Shown here piece by piece: positions 1-6,757 of a DNA stretch of 8,555 bases (its first letter is position 1; each line of letters opens with the position of its first letter). This stretch comes from Pseudomonadota bacterium. Its GTDB lineage: Bacteria; Pseudomonadota; Alphaproteobacteria; Rickettsiales; UBA1997. A program made the translations under genes and the position numbers. Below the pieces are notes generated by a model that was not told the origin of the DNA, did not search any database, and saw nothing but the letters and a program-made list of their open reading frames with translations. The stretch spans positions 1 to 8,555 of the forward strand of contig RFXY01000033.1 of NCBI GenBank assembly GCA_009921385.1, read 5' to 3'.

Positions 1-642
1 ACGAAAAGTGTTGGATTTTTCATAAACCGAATTGAGTCGAAAAGCAGATTTTTCGTTGATTTTATCTGCCAAATCAACACTGATTCTTCTCTGCTCAAAA
101 GAGCCAAGAGTGCTAATTAGCTCTCGTTTTTGTTTGCCATCTGCATATTTGCTTACTCGGTTAATAACTCCGCCACTACCGCCTCTGCCAAAAGCAAGAG
201 CATTGGGACCTTTTAAAAACTCGATGTTTTCGATGTTGTAGACATCGCGAAAATATTGCAGATCGTCTCTGGTTTGATCGACAAAAAAGTCGGCCGAGGT
301 GTTGTTGCCACGAATATTTACTTGATCTCTGTTGCTTTCGCCTTGCAAAACAACTATTCCTGGCACATATTGGGCGGCCGAAGTTAGGTTGGTGATGTTT
401 TGATCGGCAATTTGCGAAGCAGAAACTACCGAAATTGCTTGCGGAGTGTTGAGTAGAGGCAAATTAATTTTGGTTGCCGAATTGTTGTTGCTGATTCTAT
501 AGCCAATATCGGGGCTATCGCTTTGAGCTAGCACATTTACTGTGGGTAGTTTTTGTGGATTATTTGTTGTGCTAGCGAAACTTTGACAAGAAACAAAAAA
601 AACCATTGCCATTAAAGAGGCGATTTGCTTGATTTTTAGCAT
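1..642 (-). CDS. TonB-dependent siderophore receptor, N-terminal part (cut by left edge)
   Basis: This is an outer-membrane receptor that imports ferric siderophores using energy from TonB-ExbB-ExbD. 214 codons are visible from an ATG at 642, open to the window edge; family members are usually about 700 residues, so roughly two thirds lies outside. Residues 1-23 look like a Sec signal peptide (hydrophobic core, cleavage near SFA-S). A TonB-box-like stretch, LPTVNV, lies near residue 32. The plug domain follows: TPQAISVVSASQI from about 66, NIRGNN near 109, VDQTRDD near 121, then LKGPNALAFGRGGSGGVINR near 143-162, a hallmark of siderophore receptors. The usual VDG is VDQ here. No Shine-Dalgarno sequence is visible. 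The gene is preceded by its own promoter and a Fur box, so iron repression is likely. The siderophore substrate cannot be told from the plug alone. Confidence 0.93.
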   Translation of the reverse strand, partial: MLKIKQIASLMAMVFFVSCQSFASTTNNPQKLPTVNVLAQSDSPDIGYRISNNNSATKINLPLLNTPQAISVVSASQIADQNITNLTSAAQYVPGIVVLQGESNRDQVNIRGNNTSADFFVDQTRDDLQYFRDVYNIENIEFLKGPNALAFGRGGSGGVINRVSKYADGKQKRELISTLGSFEQRRISVDLADKINEKSAFRLNSVYEKSNTFR

Positions 643-667
643 ATTTTTTGATATAAAAATTAAAAAT

Positions 668-686
668 GAAAGTTATTATCATTATC
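668..686 (-). promoter_or_regulatory. Fur box (iron-responsive operator) of the TonB receptor gene
   Basis: Read on the minus strand, this 19-bp site is GATAATGATAATAACTTTC. It matches the classical Fur consensus GATAATGATAATCATTATC at 16 of 19 positions, including the first 12 in a row. It lies directly downstream of the predicted -10 hexamer and covers the expected transcription start, a typical repressor position. Placement before a siderophore receptor gene supports the call. Alphaproteobacteria may use Fur/Mur or Irr/RirA for iron control; the sequence fits classical Fur best. Binding is inferred. Confidence 0.8.
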
Positions 687-687
687 A

Positions 688-716
688 ATTTTAAAAATAA
701 AAAATAGCGATGTCAA
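688..716 (-). promoter_or_regulatory. Sigma70-type promoter of the TonB receptor gene
   Basis: On the minus strand a perfect -35 hexamer TTGACA (716-711) is separated by 17 nt from a -10 hexamer TAAAAT (693-688), which matches TATAAT at five of six positions. Transcription should begin near 681, giving a leader of about 40 nt before the ATG at 642. The Fur box at 668-686 begins one base beyond the -10, so bound Fur would block polymerase. Confidence 0.75.
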
Positions 717-746
717 TTATTTTTTTTGCAAGCAGTTCTCGGTCAG

Positions 747-915
747 AATTCCCCTTATTTTAGAAGGGTTCCCTGCGATAGAGGGCGGGGTATTGTTTGT
801 AAGCCACACCGCGCGGGGGCCTCCCAGGATTACCTTGAAATATCATAGGTGGTTGGCTCCCAACGCTACCCCGTCGGGCTTCGCCCGCCACCCCTTCTAC
901 AAGAAGAGTGGAATT
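747..915. repeat. GC-rich palindromic intergenic element with imperfect inverted-repeat ends
   Basis: This stretch between the trpD stop and the receptor promoter is much richer in G and C than anything around it. Its ends are imperfect inverted repeats of each other: 747-792 starts AATTCCCC and ends GCGGGGTA, and 867-915 starts TACCCCGTCGGG and ends GGAATT. The arms share AATTCC, TAGAAGGG and CGGGGTA blocks. Inside the right arm GGGCTTCGCCC (876-886) forms a tight hairpin, and GTTGGCTCCCAAC (852-864) forms another. CCGCGCGG (809-816) is self-complementary. No open reading frame with protein character fits it. Similar GGGGTGGCGGGCGAAGCCC-type motifs are known to me from dispersed intergenic palindromic repeats in several bacterial groups, so a non-autonomous repeat is the best guess. 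A structured RNA or a bidirectional terminator between converging signals is possible, but no T-tract follows the hairpins on the minus strand. Confidence 0.6.
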
Positions 916-933
916 TGCCCCTATCTCTTATTA

Positions 934-1938
934 TTATTTTAGTGAAAATTTTTGTAGTTTTTGTAACACAAGTTGGGCTTTTTTGCTGTCAATGCTGTCG
1001 ATGGCAATTTGCTTGGCTTGATATAAATCGAGCTGTGGCTGAATTACCTGTAAAGCATAGATAGTGTTGAGTAAAACAATGTCGCGATAGGCAGAATGGT
1101 TGCCCGCTAACAAATTTAGCAAAGCAGTGGTGTTGTAGGCGGGATCGTTGCCTTGTATTTGCAAAAGATCGACCAAAGGAAAACCTAAATCTTGCGGATT
1201 AATGGTTTGGCAAGGTAAAATTTTGGCTTGACGATATTGCCATAAAAAAGAAGGGCAAGTGTTACTGATTTCGTCCATACCGTTTTGGGCAGAAACTATG
1301 CTTACCGCCTTGTGTTGTTGATTTTTAGAGATTACTTGCAACATTTTATTGGCAATGTTGTGTTTTGAAACTCCGATTAATTGATATTGAACTTGCAGGG
1401 GGTTTAGCAATGGGCCAAGAAAATTAAAAATGGTGGGAATGGCAATTTCTCTACGCACTTCGGCTATTTTTGCTACAATAGGATGAAAATATGGGGCATA
1501 AATGAAACATAAATTGCTTTCAAAAAGCATTTCTTCTATGGTTTGTGCATTTTGGGCAAATGGCAAATTGAGTTGCGAAAAAATATTTGCCGAACCGCTT
1601 TGAGAAGAGAGGGCTTTATTGCCATGTTTGGCAACTTTAATGCCCGCCCCGGCCAACACAAAAGAAACTGCGGTAGAAATGTTGAGAGTATTGAGTTTAT
1701 CGCCACCTGTGCCACAAATATCGATAAGTTGACTAGTGAGTTCTTGGTTAATTTTTGGTTTGATGGCTTGTTTTTGCAAAGAAAAAACAGCTCCAAATAG
1801 AGCATTTTCTGGCAGATCGGCTTGGTTGAGATTTAGTAAAAAATCAATAGTTGCCGATTTTGGATATTTATCATCAAAAATATTGTCAAAAATCTCAATA
1901 AATTGAGACTCGGTCAAATTTGCTAAATTAGGAATCAT
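934..1938 (-). CDS. trpD: Anthranilate phosphoribosyltransferase
   Basis: TrpD transfers the phosphoribosyl group of PRPP to anthranilate, the second step of tryptophan synthesis, in the cytoplasm. The protein has 334 residues, normal for the family. A short helical N-terminal domain is followed by the PRPP-binding segment DICGTGGD (73-80), NISTA (86-90), KHGN (104-107) and SSQSGSAN (111-118). VRRE (161-164), FNFLGPLLNP (171-180) and the metal-binding MDE (221-223) complete the pattern, so the enzyme looks intact. The ATG at 1938 overlaps the trpG stop by 4 nt (ATGA), implying translational coupling. It is the last gene of the operon, and the GC-rich repeat begins 18 bases past its stop. trpC, trpF, trpB and trpA do not follow, so the rest of the pathway must be elsewhere or absent. 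No attenuator or leader peptide is seen near it. Confidence 0.95.
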   Translation of the reverse strand: MIPNLANLTESQFIEIFDNIFDDKYPKSATIDFLLNLNQADLPENALFGAVFSLQKQAIKPKINQELTSQLIDICGTGGDKLNTLNISTAVSFVLAGAGIKVAKHGNKALSSQSGSANIFSQLNLPFAQNAQTIEEMLFESNLCFIYAPYFHPIVAKIAEVRREIAIPTIFNFLGPLLNPLQVQYQLIGVSKHNIANKMLQVISKNQQHKAVSIVSAQNGMDEISNTCPSFLWQYRQAKILPCQTINPQDLGFPLVDLLQIQGNDPAYNTTALLNLLAGNHSAYRDIVLLNTIYALQVIQPQLDLYQAKQIAIDSIDSKKAQLVLQKLQKFSLK

Positions 1939-2507
1939 TTTTTTGCTAAAGAGACAAAATTTTTAATAATTTGTAAGCCATTTTCGGTGGCGATAGATTC
2001 GGGGTGAAACTGCACCCCGTAGATTTTTTTTTCATCATCGGCAATTGCCATAATGATATCTTCGGCGGTGTGAGCAATGATTTTTAAATTGCTTGGGCAA
2101 GATGCCGATTCGATAATTAAAGAATGATAGCGAGTGGCAGAAAAAGGGTAGGGCATATTAGCAAAAAGAGGGTGCTGATTGTGATATATGTTGCTTACCT
2201 TGCCGTGCATTGGATGATGCTTGATGATTTTTCCTCCAAATGCTTGCCCGATGCTTTGATGACCAAGGCAAACCCCAAAAATTGGTATTTTTCCTGCAAA
2301 ATTTTTGATAACATCAAGGCAAACCCCAGCTTCGTTGGGAGTGCACGGGCCTGGCGACAAGATGATGGCTGAAGGGTTTAATTTGTTGATTTCGGCAATA
2401 GTTATTTTATCGTTTCGTACTACCTCGACTTTTTTGATGCCCGACTGCACAAAATAATGGTAAAGATTGTAGGTAAAACTATCGTAATTATCTATCAATA
2501 AAAACAT
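1935..2507 (-). CDS. trpG: Anthranilate/aminodeoxychorismate synthase, glutamine amidotransferase subunit
   Basis: This class I glutamine amidotransferase releases ammonia from glutamine for anthranilate synthase (with TrpE) or aminodeoxychorismate synthase (with PabB). The 190 residues match the stand-alone family length. Visible are LLIDNYDSFTYNL (3-15), the oxyanion-hole region SPGPCTP (51-57), the nucleophile Cys80 in GVCLGHQSIGQAFGG, and the His168/Glu170 pair in VQFHPES, so the catalytic triad is complete. The ATG at 2507 lies 1 nt after the gatA stop and the end overlaps trpD by 4 nt. Pairing with trpD favours a tryptophan role. However, sequence alone does not separate TrpG from PabA, one subunit often serves both partners, and no trpE or pabB is in the window. 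The symbol pabA would be equally acceptable. Confidence 0.93.
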   Translation of the reverse strand: MFLLIDNYDSFTYNLYHYFVQSGIKKVEVVRNDKITIAEINKLNPSAIILSPGPCTPNEAGVCLDVIKNFAGKIPIFGVCLGHQSIGQAFGGKIIKHHPMHGKVSNIYHNQHPLFANMPYPFSATRYHSLIIESASCPSNLKIIAHTAEDIIMAIADDEKKIYGVQFHPESIATENGLQIIKNFVSLAKK

Positions 2508-2508
2508 A

Positions 2509-3972
2509 TTAGCTTAAATTAGAGTTTTGCTCGATTGCCAAGGCAATATTAAAAGCGGTTTGCTCATCAAAATGAGGAGCGATAATTTGCAAGCCCAAAG
2601 GCAGATTATTGTCGTCGAAACCAGCTGGCACCGATATGGCGGGCAAGCCTGCTAAATTGGCAGGAACGGTAAAAATATCGTTGAGATAAATTTGGATGGG
2701 ATCAAAGTTTGCCATATCGCTAAAACTGAAAGCAGAATTAGGAGTTGACGGTGTTAAAATGGCATCTACTTTTTTGAAAGCCTCTAAAAAATCTTGCAAA
2801 ATTAATCGGCGAACTTGTTGGGCTTTTTTGTAGTAGGCATCGTAATAGCCAGAAGAAAGGGCGAAAGTGCCAATAATGATTCGTTTTTTTACTTCATAAC
2901 CAAAACCTTCGGCTCTAGAATGTTGGTAGAGTTCGTCAAGAGAAATGTTGGTTTTGCTGGTTCTATGACCATAGCGAACTCCATCAAACCTGGCTAAATT
3001 CGAAGAGCATTCTGCTGGAGCTAGCACATAATAAACGGCGGCTGCATAAGAGGTGTGAGGCAAAGAAATGTCAACAATTTCTGCCCCGTTATTTTTAAGT
3101 ATTTCTATGCCTTTTTGCCATATTTTTTCGATTGCTTTTGGCATATTGTTGAGGCGATATTCTTTGGGAATGCCAATTTTTTTGCCAGTGAGATTGGCAT
3201 TTAATAAAGCTTCAAAATTTGGTACAGCAATGTTGACCGAGGTAGAATCTTTGCTGTCGAAACCGGAAATTATTTTTTGCACCAAAGCGGTATCATAGAC
3301 ATTTTTAGCAAAAATACCAGCTTGATCAAGAGAGCTGGCAAAAGCCACCATACCATATCGAGAGCATCTGCCGTAGGTTGGTTTGATGCCAACAATGTTG
3401 GTAAAAGATGCAGGTTGTCGAATAGAGCCACCAGTGTCGGAGCCGGTTGATGCTAGGCAAAGATTGGCAGCCACCGCACAAGCAGAGCCACCAGAAGAAC
3501 CGCCAGCAGTAAGTGGTTGATCTGGAGAGTTTTTGGAGCGATAAGGGTTGATGGTTTTACCAAAATAAGAAGTGGTGGTGGTTGAGCCCATGGCGAATTC
3601 GTCCATATTGGTTTTGCCTAAAAAAATAGCACCAGCATCGAGAAGTTTTTGAGTGACAGTTGATTCGTAGGGCGGAATAAAATTTTCTAACATTTTTGAA
3701 CCGCAGGTGGTTTTGAGATTTTTTGTGCAAAATAAATCTTTGATGGCAACTGGAATGCCTTCTAGTGTTAGCGATTGTTGTTGAGCTATTTTTTCATCTG
3801 CCAATTTAGCTTTTTTGAGGCTGTTTTCAAAATCGGTGGTGATGTAGGCATTGAGATTGCTGTTGTTTTCAATGTTTTTGATGTAGGCAGAAACAATTTC
3901 GGTTGCTGAAAATTGTTTGCTTTTTAAACCAGCGATAGTTTGTTGTAAAGTGAGTTTGGTAATGTCGCTCAT
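2509..3972 (-). CDS. gatA: Glutamyl-tRNA(Gln)/aspartyl-tRNA(Asn) amidotransferase subunit A
   Basis: GatA is the glutaminase/amidase subunit of GatCAB, which converts Glu-tRNA(Gln) or Asp-tRNA(Asn) to the correctly amidated tRNA. The start chosen is the ATG at 3972 (MSDITKLTLQQTIAGL), giving 487 residues, the usual length. An in-frame TTG at 3990 would overlap the gene before it and adds a stretch without family character. The amidase-signature triad is present, numbered from this ATG: Lys78 (VAIKDLF), cis-Ser159 (AGGSSGGSA) and nucleophile Ser183 (GSDTGGSIRQP). GYYDAYYKKAQQVRRLI and the C-terminal GLPAISVPAGF also fit GatA rather than other amidases. It starts 7 nt after the secreted-protein gene and ends 1 nt before trpG. 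gatB and gatC are not adjacent here, though gatCAB is often clustered. A stand-alone amidase is the alternative, but similarity to GatA is extensive. Confidence 0.94.
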   Translation of the reverse strand: MSDITKLTLQQTIAGLKSKQFSATEIVSAYIKNIENNSNLNAYITTDFENSLKKAKLADEKIAQQQSLTLEGIPVAIKDLFCTKNLKTTCGSKMLENFIPPYESTVTQKLLDAGAIFLGKTNMDEFAMGSTTTTSYFGKTINPYRSKNSPDQPLTAGGSSGGSACAVAANLCLASTGSDTGGSIRQPASFTNIVGIKPTYGRCSRYGMVAFASSLDQAGIFAKNVYDTALVQKIISGFDSKDSTSVNIAVPNFEALLNANLTGKKIGIPKEYRLNNMPKAIEKIWQKGIEILKNNGAEIVDISLPHTSYAAAVYYVLAPAECSSNLARFDGVRYGHRTSKTNISLDELYQHSRAEGFGYEVKKRIIIGTFALSSGYYDAYYKKAQQVRRLILQDFLEAFKKVDAILTPSTPNSAFSFSDMANFDPIQIYLNDIFTVPANLAGLPAISVPAGFDDNNLPLGLQIIAPHFDEQTAFNIALAIEQNSNLS

Positions 3973-3979
3973 AATGATG

Positions 3980-4531
3980 TTATTTTTCAAAATTTTCGGT
4001 TAATAATTTTTCTGCTCTTTTTAACACCTTATCGGCGGTGTTTTTGGCAATTTTAATTTCGGCTAAAGTGATGGTTTTGGGCTTTCCTTCGGCAGAAATG
4101 ATGCTGGTTTTATTAGCAGAAGCCTGCATTATTTCCGCCATTTTTTGTTCTAAATTGTCGATCATTTTTATTTCGGATGATTTTATGTCGGCATTGTTAG
4201 TAAAATCTTGACGAAGTTGAGTGATGATTGTTTTTCCATCTTGACATTGCGAGGGAGTTGAGGAAAGAAAAGATTCTTCTGCACATTGCCAAATTTTTTG
4301 ATTAATTAAAGTGATGGCGATAAAAATTTTTTTTGCTTGTTTGAGAATTGGTTGTCTTTCTTGTGGAGTGGTTGCCCCAATTTTTTGCCAAAAAGAGTTG
4401 TATTCGTTGAGATCAATTGCTTTGTCGCTAACCATTATTTCGGCCAAAATTAACGAAGGTGGCACATTGACTTGTGCAAAAACCAAGTGAGGTAGCAGAA
4501 AAAATAATAAACTAAGAATAATTTTTTTCAT
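3980..4531 (-). CDS. Secreted protein of unknown function
   Basis: I do not recognise this 183-residue protein. Residues 1-19 form a clear signal peptide: Lys-Lys, a hydrophobic core rich in Leu and Phe, then VFA before Gln20, so export to the periplasm is likely. No lipobox Cys is present. The mature part is polar and Lys/Glu/Gln-rich with long helix-compatible stretches, especially the last 60 residues (AEIKIAKNTADKVLKRAEKL), and may form a helical bundle or coiled coil. It has two cysteines, Cys83 and Cys96, 13 residues apart, which could form a disulfide in the periplasm. The ATG at 4531 overlaps the stop of the preceding glycosyltransferase by 4 nt (ATGA), so the two are probably translated together; this hints at an envelope role but proves none. 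The coding frame and base use resemble its neighbours, so it looks like a real gene. Confidence 0.85.
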   Translation of the reverse strand: MKKIILSLLFFLLPHLVFAQVNVPPSLILAEIMVSDKAIDLNEYNSFWQKIGATTPQERQPILKQAKKIFIAITLINQKIWQCAEESFLSSTPSQCQDGKTIITQLRQDFTNNADIKSSEIKMIDNLEQKMAEIMQASANKTSIISAEGKPKTITLAEIKIAKNTADKVLKRAEKLLTENFEK

Positions 4532-5592
4532 AAACGATAAAGTTTTTCAATAATGCTGTTTAAATTTTCTTGCAAGCAATTAAAAGAAAATCTGTTATAC
4601 AGCCTGTTTTTACTATGCAAAACTACAGATTCTAGTAGATTTTCATTTTCTATTAAAGAAATAATATGTTGTGTAAATTGTAATGCAATTGGTTTATTAA
4701 AATCAACAAATAAAGCAGATTTTTGGTCAAAAATAGTATTTGCTCCGTCGGTGTTGGTGGTGATAACGGGTTTGGCATATTGAATCGCTTCTAACATTAC
4801 TAAACCAAAGGTTTCGCGAATAGAAGTCATTAAAAAAATATCGATATGCGGAAAAAAATTGCTAGGTTGACACCAATCTAAAAAGAAAACTTGCTGTTCT
4901 AAGCCAAGTTTTTTAGCTAATTGTTGTAGGTTATTTTTTTCTTCTCCTTTGCCAGCAAGATGGAGAAAGAATTTTTTTTGTGGATAGTTTTTATTGAGTT
5001 CTTGCAAGGTTTCTAAGGTGATTGACAGGTTTTTTTCTGGACAAAATCTGGCCATCGCCCCAAGTATTATGGTGTTTTTTGTGGCTAAATGAGGATTTTG
5101 CCAAAAATAATTGTGATTATCTAAATCAAGAGCATTCGGCACGATAAAACTATTGTTTTGTGTGCGGTTAGCATCGATAGTTTTAAAAAATATTTGCTTA
5201 TTTACCGAAAAAATAAAATCGGCAACTAAAGATCGTTTAATGTTGTAGCTATGATTAACTGCAATGAGGTATATTTTTTGATTTTTAATGCTGGCAATGG
5301 CTTTGTGAGCAATGGCAATGGCTTTGCTGTTGTGGGCGATGACAATTTTAACTTTTTCTTGCAGTAAAAATTTTTTTAATTTAGCGATGAAGAAAAAATC
5401 GTAATAACCAAACCTTTGTTTTGCTTGTTGTGTGGGTATATTTAAGGCAGAAAGTTGAGAAATATAAGGGGCATTATCTCTAATAAAAGCACAAACGGGA
5501 TAATTGAGTTTTTGTAAGATTTTGATATAATCTAAAAAAACCTGCTCGGCACCGCCATTTTGTGAAGTGAGAATAATGTTGGCAATGGTCAT
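4528..5592 (-). CDS. Glycosyltransferase, GT4-like (second of a tandem pair)
   Basis: This is a GT-B fold retaining glycosyltransferase that probably adds a sugar to lipopolysaccharide or another surface glycan at the cytoplasmic face of the inner membrane. The ATG at 5592 (MTIANIILTSQNGGAEQVF) overlaps the previous stop by 4 nt and gives 354 residues; a further-upstream in-frame start at 5628 would overlap that gene by 40 nt and adds residues without family character. Numbered from this ATG, the N-terminal glycine loop NGGAEQ lies near 12-17. The C-terminal donor domain has GAMARFCPEKN (178-188), LHLAGKGEE and the EX7E motif Glu260-Glu268 in RETFGLVMLEA, followed by KPVITTNTDGA. There is no signal peptide or membrane segment. 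Neither donor nor acceptor can be named. Its pairing with a second transferase and a secreted protein supports an envelope glycan function. Confidence 0.88.
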   Translation of the reverse strand: MTIANIILTSQNGGAEQVFLDYIKILQKLNYPVCAFIRDNAPYISQLSALNIPTQQAKQRFGYYDFFFIAKLKKFLLQEKVKIVIAHNSKAIAIAHKAIASIKNQKIYLIAVNHSYNIKRSLVADFIFSVNKQIFFKTIDANRTQNNSFIVPNALDLDNHNYFWQNPHLATKNTIILGAMARFCPEKNLSITLETLQELNKNYPQKKFFLHLAGKGEEKNNLQQLAKKLGLEQQVFFLDWCQPSNFFPHIDIFLMTSIRETFGLVMLEAIQYAKPVITTNTDGANTIFDQKSALFVDFNKPIALQFTQHIISLIENENLLESVVLHSKNRLYNRFSFNCLQENLNSIIEKLYRL

Positions 5593-6752
5593 GTATTTGT
5601 TGCAAGATATTCTTGATAAAACTGCCAAGTTTTATCGCACATTAGTTGATTAGAAAAGTTTTGTTGAATATGAAGCCGACCTGCATTGCCGATTTTATCT
5701 ATTTCTTCTTTGGGCATTTCAAGTAGTTGATCGATAATTGTGGCTAATTGCGAAACATTGTTGGGCTCAACTAAAAAGCCAGTTTTGTTGTTGATGACTG
5801 TTTCAAGTGAACCGCCGATATTGGTGGCAATAATTGGTTTCGCCGAAGCTTGTGCCTCAATGGCAACCCTGCCAAAAGCTTCTGGCCTAACACTTGGAGC
5901 AACCACAAAATGAGCTAGTTGATAGGCAACAGACATATCTTTGCAAATGCCTACTAAACAAACTTTGCCAGCAAGATTTTTTTCGATAATTTTATATTCG
6001 AGTTTGTCGCGAAATTTTTCGTGACCATGGGCAGAACCAACCACCACACAAAAAAAATCATTTTTAACTTGCAATAAAGCATCAAGCAAAAAATCGTGAC
6101 CTTTCCAAGAGGTGATTCGTGCAGGCATAAGGATGATTTTTTTATCTTCGGGCAGATTCCATTTTGTAATCAGATCGATAATGCGATTTTTAGAAACTTT
6201 TTCTGGATTAAAATAGTTTAAATCTGCCCCGCGTTGAATAATGGTGATTTCGCTTGCTAAATTAGGGTTGTAATTTTCTAAAATATAATCTTTGATGCAG
6301 TTGGAAACAGCGATGATTTTGTCTGCTTTTAGCATTATGCTGTTGTATTTTTTTTTCAGAGAAAATACTGGCCAACAGAGAAATTTTAAAGAATAAAAAC
6401 CATGAACAGTTGAAACTAATTTGGTTTTGGTTTTTTTGCAAGCATAATAGGCACTCCACATTGGGGCTCTAGAGCGAACATGTACGATATCGACTTTATG
6501 TTCTTTGATAATATTGATAATTTTTTGGTAATTTTTAAATAAAACCCAAGGATTTTTGCTATTTAAATTGAATTTTAGATGTAAAATTTTTTCTTCTTGC
6601 AATTCGTAACATAAAACACCGCCAGCAGAAGCAACAATTGGGGTTGCCCCATTTTTTTTTAGGTGCCTTGCTATGTCGATAACTCCTCTTTCGACCCCGC
6701 CATTTTCAAGTGAGGGCAATATTTGCAGAATAACAGGTGATTTTTGAGACAT
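5589..6752 (-). CDS. Glycosyltransferase, GT4-like (first of a tandem pair)
   Basis: This is a second retaining GT-B glycosyltransferase, of 387 residues from the ATG at 6752 (MSQKSPVILQILPSLENGG). A TTG at 6764 is in frame but lies inside the purA end, so it was rejected as start. Numbered from the ATG, the N-terminal glycine loop NGGVERG lies at 17-23. The domain linker and donor domain carry RGADLNYFNP (about 174-183), PARITSWKGHDFLL (about 210-223) and the EX7E motif Glu291-Glu299 in RPEAFGRVAIEA, then KPIIATNIGGSLETV. These are hallmarks of GT4 enzymes such as core or O-antigen lipopolysaccharide transferases. It begins 5 nt after purA and ends in a 4-nt overlap with the next transferase. 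The NGG start and EX7E are shared with that neighbour, but overall identity looks low, so if paralogous they diverged long ago. The substrate is unknown. Confidence 0.9.
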   Translation of the reverse strand: MSQKSPVILQILPSLENGGVERGVIDIARHLKKNGATPIVASAGGVLCYELQEEKILHLKFNLNSKNPWVLFKNYQKIINIIKEHKVDIVHVRSRAPMWSAYYACKKTKTKLVSTVHGFYSLKFLCWPVFSLKKKYNSIMLKADKIIAVSNCIKDYILENYNPNLASEITIIQRGADLNYFNPEKVSKNRIIDLITKWNLPEDKKIILMPARITSWKGHDFLLDALLQVKNDFFCVVVGSAHGHEKFRDKLEYKIIEKNLAGKVCLVGICKDMSVAYQLAHFVVAPSVRPEAFGRVAIEAQASAKPIIATNIGGSLETVINNKTGFLVEPNNVSQLATIIDQLLEMPKEEIDKIGNAGRLHIQQNFSNQLMCDKTWQFYQEYLATNT

Positions 6753-6757
6753 AGTTG

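Noticed and set aside
32..241. Plus-strand open frame opposite the receptor gene
   Set aside because: It is a shadow of the TonB receptor plug domain, which has clear family motifs on the minus strand.
747..933. Intrinsic terminator for the operon in the GC-rich element
   Set aside because: Hairpins are present, but reading away from trpD no T-tract follows them; an A-run is found instead, so a canonical terminator is not supported.
849..1064. Plus-strand open frame over the GC-rich element and the trpD end
   Set aside because: It runs antisense into trpD and across a palindromic repeat, with no family signal.
3973..3990. TTG start extending gatA by six residues
   Set aside because: It overlaps the previous gene, and the ATG at 3972 begins exactly where GatA similarity begins.
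5593..5628. Upstream start adding 12 residues to the second glycosyltransferase
   Set aside because: It would overlap the previous gene by 40 nt, while the ATG at 5592 gives the ATGA overlap seen at other joins.
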